64,000 bases of DNA from Rehmannia glutinosa (taxonomy: Eukaryota; Streptophyta; Magnoliopsida; Lamiales; Orobanchaceae). Below the pieces are notes generated by a model, which worked only from the letters and a program-made list of their open reading frames with translations, made no database searches and was not told where the DNA came from. The DNA lies in contig JABTTQ020003447.1 in the NCBI GenBank assembly GCA_016081115.2, forward strand, positions 26,933-90,932, written 5' to 3'. This document shows, one piece after another, positions 22,663 to 34,200 of the stretch (position 1 is the stretch's first letter; the number at the start of each line of letters is the position of its first letter). The position numbers and the translations under genes are program-made.

Positions 22663-23669
22663 ATGATGAAGCCTTGGATTGCTATTTTATTGCTTGTCAC
22701 ACTAATTCTGAGCTCCACTTTTCTTGAATCCACAGCCACATCATATTCAAGTAAGGTTTCTTATGCTTTAATTTTTAATTGTATCAAGAATAATTCAAAG
22801 GGATCATTACAAAAACACTCCCAAGGTTTGGACTAATTACAAAAAAATCCAGAGATGCAATGTTTCAAAATTACAAAAAGTCCCCTCATATTTAATTTTA
22901 TCTTAAATTTAGGGTGTAATTATGATATTTCTACAAATATCATGGAGTTTTTTGAATGTTTTTACTTATGAAGGGTGAAGATGTAAGCAAAATCAAACAT
23001 TAAGGGTTTTTTTTGTAATTTTCAATAATCTATGGTTTTTTTTTGTAATTATCCCAAACCTCAGGGGATATTTGTAATTTTGTGATTAGCCCTAAAAATG
23101 GTTAATTACAAAACTACCCCTGATATTTAATCTGATTACAAAAAAAAATCCAGTTTTCTTTTAAAATTATGAATACTCCTTAAGGTTCGTATTCGATTTG
23201 TACAAGTTACCCCCACCCCACGACATCACCTCGATTGGTGCAATTTGTAAATAAAAACATATGTCAAGGGGATAGTTGTAATTTTGAAATATAACTGGGT
23301 TCTTTTTGTAATTAGGCTAAACCTCAAGGGTAGTACTATTTGTAATTACCCCCAAAAAAAGAAACTATATTTTTTGTAATTATATGTAAATCAGAACTCT
23401 TTTCGACGATTTTCGGACTTTAAAATGTCGAATTTAATATAATTATGGGTGTTTGTTTATGTGTTTTGGTTTCAAATTGTGAAGGTTTTTGTGACTCAAA
23501 ATGTGGTGTGAGGTGTTCTAAAGCTGGACTTAAAAAGAGGTGCATCAAATACTGTGGCATATGTTGTGCAGCATGCAATTGTGTTCCCTCTGGAACTTAT
23601 GGAAACAAATCTGAGTGCCCTTGTTATATGAACAAGTTGAATTCCAAGGGAAAGCCCAAGTGCCCTTAA
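22663..23669 (+). CDS. GASA/snakin family cysteine-rich secreted peptide, tandem paralogue
   Basis: Two exons, 22663-22750 and 23485-23669, across a 734-bp intron (TTCAA|GTAAGG ... GAAG|GT), encode 90 residues. The first 27 or so (MMKPWIAILLLVTLILSSTF...) are a signal peptide; starting at the second ATG (22666) would remove only one Met. The mature domain has all 12 GASA cysteines (CDSKCGVRC, KYCGICCAAC, CPCYMNK, ending KPKCP). It shares exon phase and about two-thirds of its mature residues with the upstream gene, so the two are a tandem duplication. The intron is almost wholly made of two MITE copies. An in-frame read-through of exon 1 into the intron (to 22836) is not coding. Confidence 0.93.
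22799..23092. mobile_element. GGGATAATTACAAAA-type MITE, copy 1 (in GASA intron)
   Basis: Left arm begins AGGGATCATTACAAAAACAC then GGTTTGGACTAATTACAAAA. The right arm is the inverse, ending TTGTAATT...GATTAGCCCT. Long inverted arms and a short A/T-rich centre. It lies in the intron of the second GASA gene. Confidence 0.7.
23100..23355. mobile_element. GGGATAATTACAAAA-type MITE, copy 2 (in GASA intron)
   Basis: Left arm GGTTAATTACAAAACTACCC and right arm TTTGTAATTACCCCC, with the inner TTTGTAATTAGGCTAAACCT. It lies directly after copy 1 in the same intron. Confidence 0.7.
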
Positions 23670-23863
23670 ATTTAATTCTTGAAATTTGTTACACTTTTCC
23701 ATTTTATCATTTGGCCTATGTATCATTTTCTTTTCCCTTTAGTTTCTCCAAGGTTGTAATGTCTTGAATGTAATGTGAATTTGTGTAAGTTTGGTCATGT
23801 TTTATTACATTTGTGAAAGTACAGTTGTGGAAACAAGTGAATAAGATGAAACTAATATGTGGG

Positions 23864-24429
23864 TAGGGTTGTAGATTTCTGGAGCGTTAAAAAACAACGT
23901 GAACGAAGTTCGGATATTGTTCGTTTATGCTCGTTTATTTAGTTAAACGAACATAAATAAACAATTTTTAGGCTCGTTAAATAAACGAACATAGCTTGAA
24001 AATTCGATGCTCGCTCATTAATAACTCATCAACAAACTCGTTTAGTGTTTCGTGTATAAATGTTCATGAACAAGCTTATATAGTGTTTGTTTAGTATTGT
24101 TCATGAACAAGCTTGTTAAGAACTCGACTATTAGCTAGCTCGGTCATTTTTAATGAATAATATATAATGTTATTTAATTTAAAAATTGGTATTTGTTTGT
24201 TTGTTCGTGAACAAAATTATTAATTGTCCGCGAACACTTTATGAACACGAACTCGAATATGAATATGTTGACGGACATGTTTGTGAACGAATTAAAACAT
24301 TACAAAAATTAAATGAACGGAAACGAACACGAATTTAACATTCCAAACCGAGCTCGACCAAATTCGAGCAAGACCAAAAATAAACAAACACTTGGCAAAA
24401 AGGTTCGGCTCGGATCGTTTACAACCCTA
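23864..24429. mobile_element. foldback/MITE with TAGGGTTGTA termini
   Basis: Starts TAGGGTTGTAGATT and ends ATCGTTTACAACCCTA. The interior is full of short palindromes (TTCATGAACAAGCTT, GTTCGTGAACAA) and GCTCG words. 8-bp flanks are similar but not identical (TATGTGGG and ATGTGTGG). No coding capacity. Confidence 0.75.
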
Positions 24430-24458
24430 TGTGTGGTCTTTAATTGCAGATAAAAATA

Positions 24459-24690
24459 AGAGATAATTACAAAACCTACCCATGTGGTTTGGGTTAATTA
24501 CAAAACAACCCAAAGATTTTGAAAATTACGAAAAGCCCATCGAGTTTGATTGATTAGTATTACACTTTACCTACTTTATATCAAGGCGTATTTCAAACTC
24601 GGCCCCTTGTTTTTTTCTTTCTTTATAATTTTCAAACATATGTGGGATTTTTGTAATTAACCCAAACCTCAGGAGTAGTTTTGTACCTTC
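24459..24690. mobile_element. GGGATAATTACAAAA-type MITE, copy 3
   Basis: Begins AGAGATAATTACAAAACCTA, then GGTTTGGGTTAATTACAAAA. The right arm TTGTAATTAACCCAAACCTC is present, but the final terminus is lost. Confidence 0.65.
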
Positions 24691-24969
24691 GTACCCCATA
24701 CAGTTTGTTGATAATTTAGTACAAGATTTTAAGATCATAGACAAAATAGAGCTGCCCCTAAATGTACATATTGGTAGTAACATCAAACATGTATAACTTT
24801 GTCACCTCAAAAAAAAAAAAAAACATGTATAACTTTGTACTATCTGTCATTATCAGGGAAAATTTCACATCACAAAGCTTAGATCTTATTGGCTTTTGCC
24901 AGCCAGTCACCACTAGCCTGCTTTATAATCTCATTCCCCATCTTCAACTTTACATTGCTTGCTATAAAA

Positions 24970-25189
24970 GGGTATAATTACAAAAACACCTCATCTTATT
25001 ACAAAATACTCCAATTATTTTTCAAAATTACATATTGTTACAACACCCTTAAGAAACAGAATATACTCACCCTTGTGGGGTGATTTATATGAGAGAAACA
25101 AATGTTAAGGGGGTATTTGTCATTTTGAAAGATAACTGGGCTTTTTTGTAATTAGACTAAATCTCAGGGGTGTTTTTGCAATCATCCCA
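24970..25189. mobile_element. GGGATAATTACAAAA-type MITE, copy 4
   Basis: Begins GGGTATAATTACAAAAACAC and ends GGGGTGTTTTTGCAATCATCCC. Flanks CTATAAAA and ATATAAAA match in 7 of 8 bases, suggesting an 8-bp target duplication. It lies just downstream of the DUF1218 stop codon. Confidence 0.7.
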
Positions 25190-25237
25190 TATAAAAAAAT
25201 TTATGTATCTATTGCATTGTGTTTTATTACATTTGTG

Positions 25238-27366
25238 TCATTCATCAACTTGGGCATGAACCTTCCTGTTTTCTTCGGCTTGCATTCGGCTTATCGTAAT
25301 GGCGCCTGAGCCGAGGGTTGAGCCGAGAGCCAGCAAGCCGAGAAAGGCTGAGCCGACAAAGACTCCATCTTTAACTAAGTAGCATTCTCCATCCAACCAT
25401 CCTTCCCCAAAGGGTTGGCTTCGGCTCATGCTGGTGGCTACACTCATTAAAATAACAGCTAGCCCAAAGCTGATCCTGCCAACATCATTAAACATTAAAA
25501 TTAGGGATAATTACAAAAACACCCCTTAGGTTTAGGTTAATTACAAAGAACCCAGAGATATTTCAAAATTACAAAAAATACCTCAAGTTTGATTATGTCT
25601 TAAAATTAATGGGATAACTGTAATATTTCTAGAAATATCGGGGCCACTTTGCATATGAAAGGGAAAAATCTAAGCAAAAGCAAACCTCAACCTCAGGGGT
25701 TTTATTGTAATTATCCCTTAAAATTATGAGTAACATGGATGTTGATTTAATCAAATTTGAATTTTTCTTCCCCTCAAAAATTTTTTTCCGAATTTTTCTA
25801 TTTTTTTTGACTCGAATTAATTAAATAGATATTTTAAAAGATTCGATCAAAATCGAATTCAAATGCAATTGAATTGAGGCTTCGATTTTAGAGTCAAATT
25901 CGAGTCAATTGAAAAAAAATTGTGGAATTGTTTTTCGGAATGCATACATCAGTGTTTTATAAACTGGACCGATGAGCAAACCAGTTCCGCTACCAGTTCA
26001 GGATTCAACTAGTCGGGTTGGTTCGATCGTTAGTTCAACCGGTTTAATCAAATTAATTAAATCTTTTGCTACATGGTATTAGATAGGAATGTAATGCATT
26101 TTAAAAATGAAAATAAACCACATAAATATAGCAAATTATCAAATTTAAGATTATAAATTTCTATAAATTCAAAAAAAAAAAAAAAAAAGGTTAAACCAGT
26201 GTTTGCCGATTCTCGACCGGTTTGACCGTCCAACTACTAGTTTTGGATCAACCGTTTGAACCAAGGTTCGGTCCAATTTTAAAGCATGGGCATACATATT
26301 CGATAAAATTCGAACTCTTTTCTTTTCTACGAAGAGCTCTGTAATGCAGCTCAAATAGCATTAGTTTTTTACAATATAAAAAAACAAATACACATATTTA
26401 CAAGTCGAATTCGGAAAAAAATCCCCTAATTCGTTATTTGATTCGAATATGCATATTCAAATCCAAGTCTATAAATGAATTTGAAAATTCAAAAATTCTA
26501 ATTCATAACTAAAATTCGCATTCGAATTTCATATCCATTTAAAAATTGATCACCTAACCACCGTTACATCTTGTCCGTTAGAGAGGTGGAATCCTAGAAG
26601 AAGTGTCAAAGAAAATCATACTAGTAGATATGTCTAGCTGTCCACGTTAGAAGGTTCTTTTTGTCTAGGAATTTGGTAAATAAATAATTAATTCTACTAT
26701 AGTTTATCTCTATTTTTAATCATGGAGATGGAGTTCCCTATTACTACTCGTTAAAACTCTCCGCCTAACTCGATTAGTTTTGTTTGGCTAGGCGACCTTG
26801 TCACCTATGTTATTCTTCCCATTAAACTCACTAAGCCCAAATCGGCGTCTGTCTATCGCCTAACGTTTTTATAACACTGTTATTACAATAAATAACTATA
26901 CTTAAATAACAAAACTTAAAAAAAAACAATAACAAAACTTACCAAGAGAACACCAGCAAAATACATGAAACTGATGGCTTTCTAACTTTACAACCTCTGT
27001 TTTGCTGCCTTGAATAAAAGTTTCTGCAGATAAATATATTTCCAGTGACTTGAGCAATAGAAAGACAGATTAACCCTCCGATTCCCAATCCGACGGCTGA
27101 GCTTCTTGGCAGGTAACATAAGTTTCCATCTAATCTGATATCAGTTTTCTAAATTAAAAAAAAAAAAACAGAATTACGTCAAAATTACCAGAATTGCAAG
27201 ATTTTCGAAATATCAATCGCACTAGAATTATCGCAATAAATGGTTAAAATTTCGTTACCTTTGATTTCTTGAACTCAGCAATAAAGCACAAGGCGAAGGA
27301 GATTAGGCCGGAGATGATGATTGTTGACAAGAAAAGTATAAAATTGTATTGATTTTGGATTTTCAT
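25238..27366 (-). CDS. DUF1218 family four-helix membrane protein
   Basis: Three exons on the minus strand, 27366-27259, 27148-26943 and 25475-25238, give 183 residues, normal for the family. Junctions are GT-AG (AAAG|GTAACG; TTTAG|AAAAC; CTTG|GTAAGT; GGCAG|GATC). Hydrophobic segments lie at about residues 8-30, 53-72, 90-115 (ending in CILLVFSWISFG) and 143-165. Conserved features visible are the Cys-Tyr in LDGNLCYLPRSSA, GLGIGGLICLSIAQVTGN, the FSWISF motif and a Cys in DGECYLVKDG. Members are endomembrane or plasma-membrane proteins; some (MWL) affect secondary wall lignin, but function here is inferred only from family. Intron 2 (1467 bp) carries three or more MITEs. The homology call rests on recalled family features. 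Confidence 0.85.
25503..25718. mobile_element. GGGATAATTACAAAA-type MITE, copy 5 (DUF1218 intron 2)
   Basis: The best-preserved copy: it begins AGGGATAATTACAAAAACAC and ends TTATTGTAATTATCCCT. It is bordered by TTAAAATT on each side (an 8-bp direct repeat if the terminal A/T is assigned asymmetrically), which favours a hAT-type origin. It sits only 28 bases into the intron from exon 3. Confidence 0.8.
25950..26289. mobile_element. hAT-like MITE, 340 bp (DUF1218 intron 2)
   Basis: Terminal inverted repeats CAGTGTTTTATAAACTGGAC and (reverse complement of the right end) CCATGCTTTAAAATTGGACC. Perfect 8-bp target duplication GCATACAT at 25942-25949 and 26290-26297. Inner CCGGTTTGACCG and GGTTCAACCGG words form further inverted arms. 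It was inserted into an older AT-rich repeat spanning about 25775-26570. Confidence 0.88.
26750..26880. mobile_element. hAT-like MITE (CAGTGTTCTAAAA family), DUF1218 intron 2
   Basis: Left GTTAAAACTCTCCGCCTAAC and right GCCTAACGTTTTTATAACACTG, with GGCTAGGCGACC inside. It ends about 60 bases before exon 2. Confidence 0.6.
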
Positions 27367-27629
27367 GTGCATATATATGATGAATTGAGATTGTTGGTTT
27401 TATTTAATTTTGAGGAAAAAATTGGGAAATGAAGAGAGGAGAAGATTGGAGTTTACTCAAAGGAAAAAAGGTGTTTTGTTGGTGCTTTTGTGTTTATTGG
27501 ATTTTGGTGGGGGCTTTTTGGCTAAGGGTTCCATTTTCTTGGAAGGAGAAAGAAGAAGAATTATTTCATTGATTGAATATATATACGCTTTGTATATCAA
27601 GGTGTTCAACTTCTATGCACTTGGATAGT

Positions 27630-27655
27630 GGGGTTGGGGTGGGGTGGGGGTGGGG
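27630..27655 (+). other. G-quadruplex-forming tract upstream of the DUF1218 gene
   Basis: Five runs of four or five G separated by only T or TT within 26 bases. It lies on the strand opposite the gene's sense strand, about 265 bases upstream of its start codon, and fits the usual intramolecular quadruplex rule with very short loops. Confidence 0.8.
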
Positions 27656-27839
27656 TGTTTTTTTTTAACAAAATAACACCGGGAGGTGGGGGATTGAGGC
27701 GTGATCCCTACCGTATATCAAGTAATCAAAGTATCATACAATGTAATGCCCTAAAGTTATGGCGGGAGAAAATCAAAAACAACAAAAACAACCTATCACT
27801 ACGATATCTAGAAAAGACTATCATAATGAGTATCTAAAA

Positions 27840-29460
27840 AATACTAGGAGAGCCAATGATCTATGAAAATCGAAGCTCGGATATCCCACCAGTCCATCCG
27901 AATGAGCGCTTGAGGAGGTGGTGAGAAGTCGTGCCCTCTCAACAAAAATGTCTGGCAGGCGTGGCTCGCCTCCCAAAGCCGCTTAGGTGATCGTTGGTCG
28001 ATTCCCCTCTCGTGTATGTGGGAAATCGAATCGAAGGTCCTCAACATGTTCGAATGCGAGTCAAAGTATCTTGAACCGCAAGAGCCGAGGCCACTTTAAG
28101 TGATCGTGGTGACCACTGCGTCCAACTCAATCCAAATCAAGCGAGAAGCGCCGGGCATGCCGCAATCCCATCTCAAGCGCTAGTAGCTCGGCATGAAAAC
28201 TAGACACCGCCCTGGAAGGAAGCGTGAAATGCCAACATGAGTGCCCGAATGATCTCGAATCAATCCCCTCCGCCAAAGAATCAAAGTGTCGCGATCAAAT
28301 GAACCATCCGTGTTCGACTTGATCTAAGGAGATCGAGGGGGTCGCCAAATCACAATCTTCGACTGCGTGGAACTGTGGTGGGACACTCCCGCAAAAAACC
28401 AACGGAGGGAAGCATCCGGACCAATCGATGGGCTCGGGGCCGACGAAACAAGGATCCGGAGATACCGCTCCACCGCCAAATAATGTGAGATGCAAGAAAG
28501 GAATTTGTCGATGCTTGACACTATTCCTTTCCGTCCGCACAAAAACCATAAAATCAAGCGGGAACCAAGAAACTCGAAGTGCCTTGTGTGTGATCCGTGT
28601 GTGCGATTCCTCCAAAATGAAAGGAACAAGATCATATCGGTGGTGTGGAAGTGTAGTGTCAAACCAAGGAAGAAAGTGATTCCACACGGACGATGAATAA
28701 AAGTATCATTCATCAAAAAGAGGTGAGGATAGATTCGACTGAGCGGGAAGAATGTGGATTATTCAAGCAACAACGACAACGTGAGGCGAGGAAGTGCCAC
28801 GTGCTCAAGCTTGATATCCACGGGAAGACGACACGAAGGAGGCGCAAAGGAATATAGAGATAGTAGGAATAAGAGCATCGTTCCAAATGGCACCATACTG
28901 AGAAGGTTACGGGCATTTCTACCCGGAGAGAATCCCAAGCAGAAGACATAGAGAACCCACCATGAGAGGTAAACATCCACCGCATGATATCCTCGGACCC
29001 AGTGAGAATCGGAACCGGATATATCCTCAATGAGACTGGAAGCCACATCCGGAGACCAAGACTGATACAATCTATCTCTATCCCACATACCATCGCGAAT
29101 GAACCAATCAACCGTCATATGACCCAACGGCCGATCAAACAATGATCCGCAAGCGGCCGATGCCCAAACCAAGTATCATCCTAGAAACCGACACGGCTAC
29201 CACGCGATAGACCGGAAAATCCGCTCTCCGGGCTCGAATACGATCCGCCTCAAGCGCCTCCGCCGATGACTATGATTATGTGTTACAAAGGCTCTACAGG
29301 GAGACCGAAGCCCATTGAATAAAGATCTTTGCGATCAAGAATTGAGCCCACAATGAATGGCCCTCGCGTAACCTCCACCACAACTTCAGTAAATCGAAGG
29401 GCGTCGGAATATCGAAAGTCGGCGCAACCCCAACCCACCCTCGGCCTCATTGAATAACAA
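27840..29460 (-). pseudogene. LINE-type reverse transcriptase C-terminal part, decayed
   Basis: Read on the minus strand from about 29460: an EAEGGLGLR-like segment; then GSDSHWVRGYHAVDV and the zinc-binding domain start SHGGFSMSSAWDSLR (about 28960-28910); LPVDIKLEH and ALASRCRCCLNNP-like text; WNHFLPWFDTTLPHHRYDLV (28680-28620); and finally RNase H-like text (HERGIDQRSPKRLWEAS) ending near 27845. This is the RT zinc-binding plus RNase H tail of plant LINEs. Frames change repeatedly and the RT core is absent. GC content is clearly above that of the neighbours. Confidence 0.8.
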
Positions 29461-29612
29461 ATTCATTTATGCAATGAAGAATCGGATAATAGTAAAATGG
29501 TTAATACTTACATGCCCAGACCAGAGATTAGGTCAACAAATTCATTGAATAACAAATTCATTTATATAAATAGTAGTAAAATAGTTGGTACTTACAGGCC
29601 CAGACCAGAGAT
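29448..29612. repeat. tandem duplication, ~94-bp unit
   Basis: ATTGAATAACAAATTCATTT, AGTAAAAT-GTT and CCCAGACCAGAGATT occur twice in the same order (from 29450 and 29544). The first copy abuts the 5' limit of the LINE fragment. Confidence 0.8.
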
Positions 29613-30465
29613 TGTCAAAAAATGTAGAAGAAAATTAAGGCAGAGATTGGATATGAAAGGAGATTCATTTCCGTTCCGCTGGAGAAACTTTTTTAACCAA
29701 ATATACGATTGATTATAGAAAATTTCATAAAATATATCATGCTCTCATTTTTTATTTTTCTCATTTTTCTCTTACCAATCACATCTACACATTTTTTCAC
29801 AAAAATACTAATCATTATTACACATTCTCCCACAAATTTCATTATTCACTCACTCACACATTTCTAACTCTCAATCATATCCAATCATTATTTTACTATT
29901 TTTAAATCAAATCAACTTTATCATTACATTTTCATCTCACATCCGTTTCTTCTAAATTTTTTTTTTTACCGTTATTCTCTAACAAAATGAAAATTTTTAA
30001 ATGAAAAATATCCAATCGCGCCATTAAGTTTTTTTTTTTTTTTTTTGTTCAAGAACCGGTAGGTTATATCTGAGGTGGGATTTATGTAATTTAAGAAACT
30101 TAAAATGGACTTTTGAAGTCAACAATAACATGATTTAGAACAATGACAGCCAATAAAATTTTATTTAGACAATCCAAAATGTAATGCTTAATTATGTAAA
30201 TCTTAAGAAATTTCTTGGAAAGAGTCTTGCTTCTTTGTGGAGAGAATATGTGGGACCAAAACAGTTTTTAATCTTTTGTCTAAGAGGGGTGGTTGGGACC
30301 AGACCCAGAAACAACTATTCTTAGTTCTACAGCATCAGATGCCAACTTGGGTTCAAAGGAACGATATGAACAACTTATTTAACATTCAGAAATTCTTGAT
30401 TCCTTTTTTTTTTTCCTTTTTTATGTTCATTGTGTTTATTACTACATAATGATATAAAGCAGTTA
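29613..30465. other. intergenic, no gene seen
   Basis: AT-rich. A poly-T run at 30030-30050 followed by GTTCAAGAACC may be the tail of a minus-strand retroposon. No gene. Confidence 0.6.
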
Positions 30466-30469
30466 AGGG

Positions 30470-30670
30470 CAGTATTCTAAAAACCGTTAGATGTTAGTCG
30501 GGCGGTATAGTATAGCTTAGCGCCTAGGCGGAGCCTAGACGGAGTTAGGCGGGTTTTGGGCAGGTTAGGCAGACCGGGGCCTAATCGGAAAAAAAGCCGT
30601 AGGTGGACAATGAGAGTTTAGCGCCTAGACGGGGACTAATCAGAGCTAGACGGGAATTTTTAGAACAGTG
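30470..30670. mobile_element. hAT-like MITE (CAGTGTTCTAAAA family)
   Basis: 201 bp, starting CAGTATTCTAAAAACC and ending GAATTTTTAGAACAGTG. The interior repeats GCGCCTAGGCGGAGCC-like words. Flanks GTTAAGGG and ATTGAGGG match in 6 of 8 bases. Confidence 0.8.
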
Positions 30671-30763
30671 ATTGAGGGTCAAATCACGGACCCAATGGGT
30701 CGATTTCGGTGGATGGGTCCGATTAAGGATTGATCCTTCGAAAGGTTATAATTATAGATTTAA

Positions 30764-30881
30764 CCATGACAGTGTTAGCCCAGCGGCCACAGATACTACT
30801 CTTCAGTGAAGAGGCATGCGTTCGAGTCTTGGGCACTCTTTGCAATGACATAGCCGATTTTTTGAAAGAAAAAAAAAAGTT
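30764..30881 (+). mobile_element. tRNA-derived SINE, complete, 15-bp target duplication
   Basis: A 118-bp body with an A box in GTGTTAGCCCAGCGGCC, a B box in GCATGCGTTCGAGTC about 45 bases later, then a short tail ending GAAAGAAAAAAAAAAG. TAATTATAGATTTAA occurs perfectly at 30749-30763 and 30882-30896, the duplication made at insertion. Confidence 0.85.
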
Positions 30882-31240
30882 TAATTATAGATTTAAAAAA
30901 GTATATTTATATATACTTTTTAAAATCTGGAGGTTAAATGTGATTAATCAACAGGTTGTGTAAAACTCAACCCTTAATCCAGCAACACAAAAACTTAACA
31001 TGTTTGTTGTTACATTTCAGAAAGAGATGAGACATTTAACATAAATTTTGACCTCAAGAACAGATCATCATAAGTTTACTTCCTTCCGAAACGAATCCTC
31101 TATATTTAGTTTGTGTGGATTTCTCGTGAAATTTGAGAGAGAGAAAAACATTTATTCATACATGTATACGTGCATCTGTTTCTCTCTCCAACTTCACAAG
31201 AAACTAACGAAATGGAAATGTAGACGATTCAGATCCCTTT

Positions 31241-34200
31241 CTACTTTGACTTTTCCCTATCAAGAACTTCAACAACTGATTGTGCAATGCAATAAGCAAT
31301 CGCCTGAATAGTAACCATAGGATTAACCCCCAACGCCGTCGGAAAAACACTCGAATCCGCCACGAAAAGCCCCTCCACCTCCCAAGTCTCCCCCTTAGGG
31401 TTCACCGCGGATTTCTCCGGATCCACCCCCATCCTACAACTCCCCATCTGATGAGCCGAACATATCGGCGTCGACAAATCTCTCAACGGCCTCGAACTCT
31501 CCTCCTTAACGAACCTCTCGAACTCTTCCTCACTAGCTCGTTTCACATTCAATGCCCGACCCGTTATATGTTGAGTCCCGATTTCTTCAGCTCCAGCACC
31601 TGCAGTGACGGAGTCAGAAAATAAACATTACGGTAACCGAAATTTACTAAGACATTTTTCTAAAATTATATTAATTTTGAAAAATTTATGACATCAAGCC
31701 GCGCACCTGCCAATATCCTCAAAACTTTCTCCATCCCTCTCCTCAAATTCTCTTTATCAGAATCCTCCATAGCGTAACTCAAATTATTTTCCGAAGTTAC
31801 TACACCCGACCCTTTATCCCTCGCCAACGCGAAAACATGAGCCGTCCTAGAAAACCTAACCATCCGGTTTTTAAAATCTTCGCCTGAAATCCACGGCATT
31901 AGGGCCGAAAACAACCCCGGGTGCAACGCCGGTGTCTGAATGACGGCCCCGTAACCCGAACTTTCGAAATTCGCCACGACTTTCGACATCGCCGTCATTA
32001 TACCACCTTCATAGCTTTTCTTCTCTGCCTCAGGCCATGCATTGCTATTATCATCAGGAAAATATCCCCATGCCATCACAACAGGATGCAAATGTAGGTT
32101 TTTCCCGATATTCGGGTTTTTTAACCCGCTCCGTTTTAGAAACCCGGGTGTGCAAAGTGCACCACATGCTGTGACTGTCACTTTAGCCTCCACAATCCCA
32201 ATTTCTGTTTTACCTTCCTCTGTTTGAAATGCAAAAGCAACCCCAATAGCCCTTTTTTGGCCCTTTATTTTTTCTGTGATCACTTTTATAGTCTCACATT
32301 GTGTGATAATAGCACCATTTCTCGATTGAACCAAATCCACAAGCCATGTTTCCGCTGTGCCTTTTTTTCGACCATCCTTACAACCTAGGCAGCACCAACC
32401 ACAATAATGATCCGAATTCGCGTTACGCGGGATATTTTCGACTGTATACCCTAAATTCTCACACCCTTTCCTCAAGATCATGTTATGGAACCCTTCGTGC
32501 TCGAATTCAGATTGAACTCCCATTTTTCGACACACGACATCAAGGGCGTTTTCGTAATTTTTGCTTCCGAACAATTTTAGGTCATATTTTTCGCTCCATT
32601 CCTTGGTGACGTGGGGTGGGGTCCGTATCGAGGCCGACCAGTTAATGGTGGACCCCCCTCCGACGGTCGAGCCAGCAAGTAACAGAACGTCCAAGTTGTC
32701 AGTCCCCATTATCCCGTGTCCTAAGTACATTTGTTCCAATGTTTGTCCTTCTAGAAGGGACAGATTGTTTCTCGCGAAATAATTTCCTTTTTCTAGGACG
32801 AGGACTTTATGGCCGGCTTTCGCGAGAACTCCGGCCACCACGCCCCCGCCCGAGCCGGAGCCCACGACCACCGCGTCGCATTTGATGATGAGCGAGGGGT
32901 TTTTTAGGGATTTGATTGTCGTGTTTTGGGAATGCGGTATAGAGACGGGGAAGCCTAGGTTTTGTAGCTTGTGGAAGGATGTTTGTTTTTGTTGGTTCAA
33001 ATTGATGATGATTTTGTGAAGGGGTCCATATAATTCTTCTTCAGTTGTGTCGTCTTCCTTTTTCGTGTCGGGTTTTCGGATCGGGTCGGGACCGCAGTAG
33101 CCTATTGCTTTCCAGGATAGGTTCTTCACATCATTGTCATCCACCTTCAGAGCATGCAGTATAATTTCATGCCCAATGAAACAGAGAAATTTTGATAATT
33201 AGTGAGTGTTGACAAACAGGGCAAAAAAAAAAAACTTAAAACACTTTTTAGATTAACCAATAAAAAAAAATAAGTTACTTTACAATTTCCAATAATTTGG
33301 GATTTCAATAGATTTTTTTATTTTATTTCTTGAGGTTAGAGTAGAGCTGGTAACCAGTCCACAAATATGGCTCGGTTGGACTTCATTTTTAGAGGCACGG
33401 GTCTTCTTGACCCCGCCCAAATGACTCAAAGTCCGAATGTCCCAATCAAAATTGCACGTGTTAGGCTGGGCTGGCCACAAGAAATGTTGTCTAGCCCGAT
33501 TTTACGACTTGGCCCGACCCAACCCATTCCCAATTCTAGGTTAGATTAACACCTAAGATTATAAATACTTCCAAGAGTTTTCTCATTTGTTTCTCAATTT
33601 CTCAATATTGATATGAAATAACATATAATTAAAAAGTGATTTGAAAGTATCATCTATCACGCATTTAATGCTAAACAACTTCTTCACGTACTACTTTTTA
33701 AACTCTACTTGTTGATCATATCTTCATATGTAATAAATTTGTGAATCATTTCTGAATGAGACAATTAATTTATTTTCTTTCCCTATTTTGGCAAGAGAAA
33801 AATAAATCTATAAAACATTCTTCAAAAAATAAGTTGGACGGTGATGCTGACCCATATCTGTATACAACTAAACAGTAAACTCCACCTTTTGATCGGTGGG
33901 CCTAGCTAGATGGACTTATTTAATTCTCCACCAAACTCAAAAAGATTCATGAAGTAGTTTTAAGACTGGGCCGGGGCCAAGTCTGTGACAGTCAAACGGG
34001 CGATTCGTGTCATTGTGTCGCACTATCGTATTTCGTGTTATCTATCTTATTTTATGATAAATATAACCCTAAGTGCAATTTTAACTAAATTTACAATTTC
34101 GTGATATCGTATCATATATATGGTGCATTATCGTGTCATGTCTCTCTGTAATCCGTGCCATAATTTTCATGTTTTTTAGAAATCAGAACACTCATATGAT

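Noticed and set aside
22642..22836. 64-codon frame starting before the second GASA ATG
   Set aside because: It starts at TTG and reads through the splice donor at 22751 into a MITE; only 22663-22750 is coding.
23864..24429. Regular short palindromes (TTCATGAAC, GTTCGTGAAC) considered as a CRISPR-like or regulatory array
   Set aside because: Bounded by inverted TAGGGTTGTA ends, so it is a foldback transposon; spacing is irregular and the genome is a plant.
28428..28951. Plus-strand frames across the GC-rich block
   Set aside because: The minus strand carries the LINE zinc-binding and RNase H text, so the plus frames are shadows.
31280..32782. Plus-strand frames of 61-114 codons
   Set aside because: Antisense shadows of the fatty alcohol oxidase exons.
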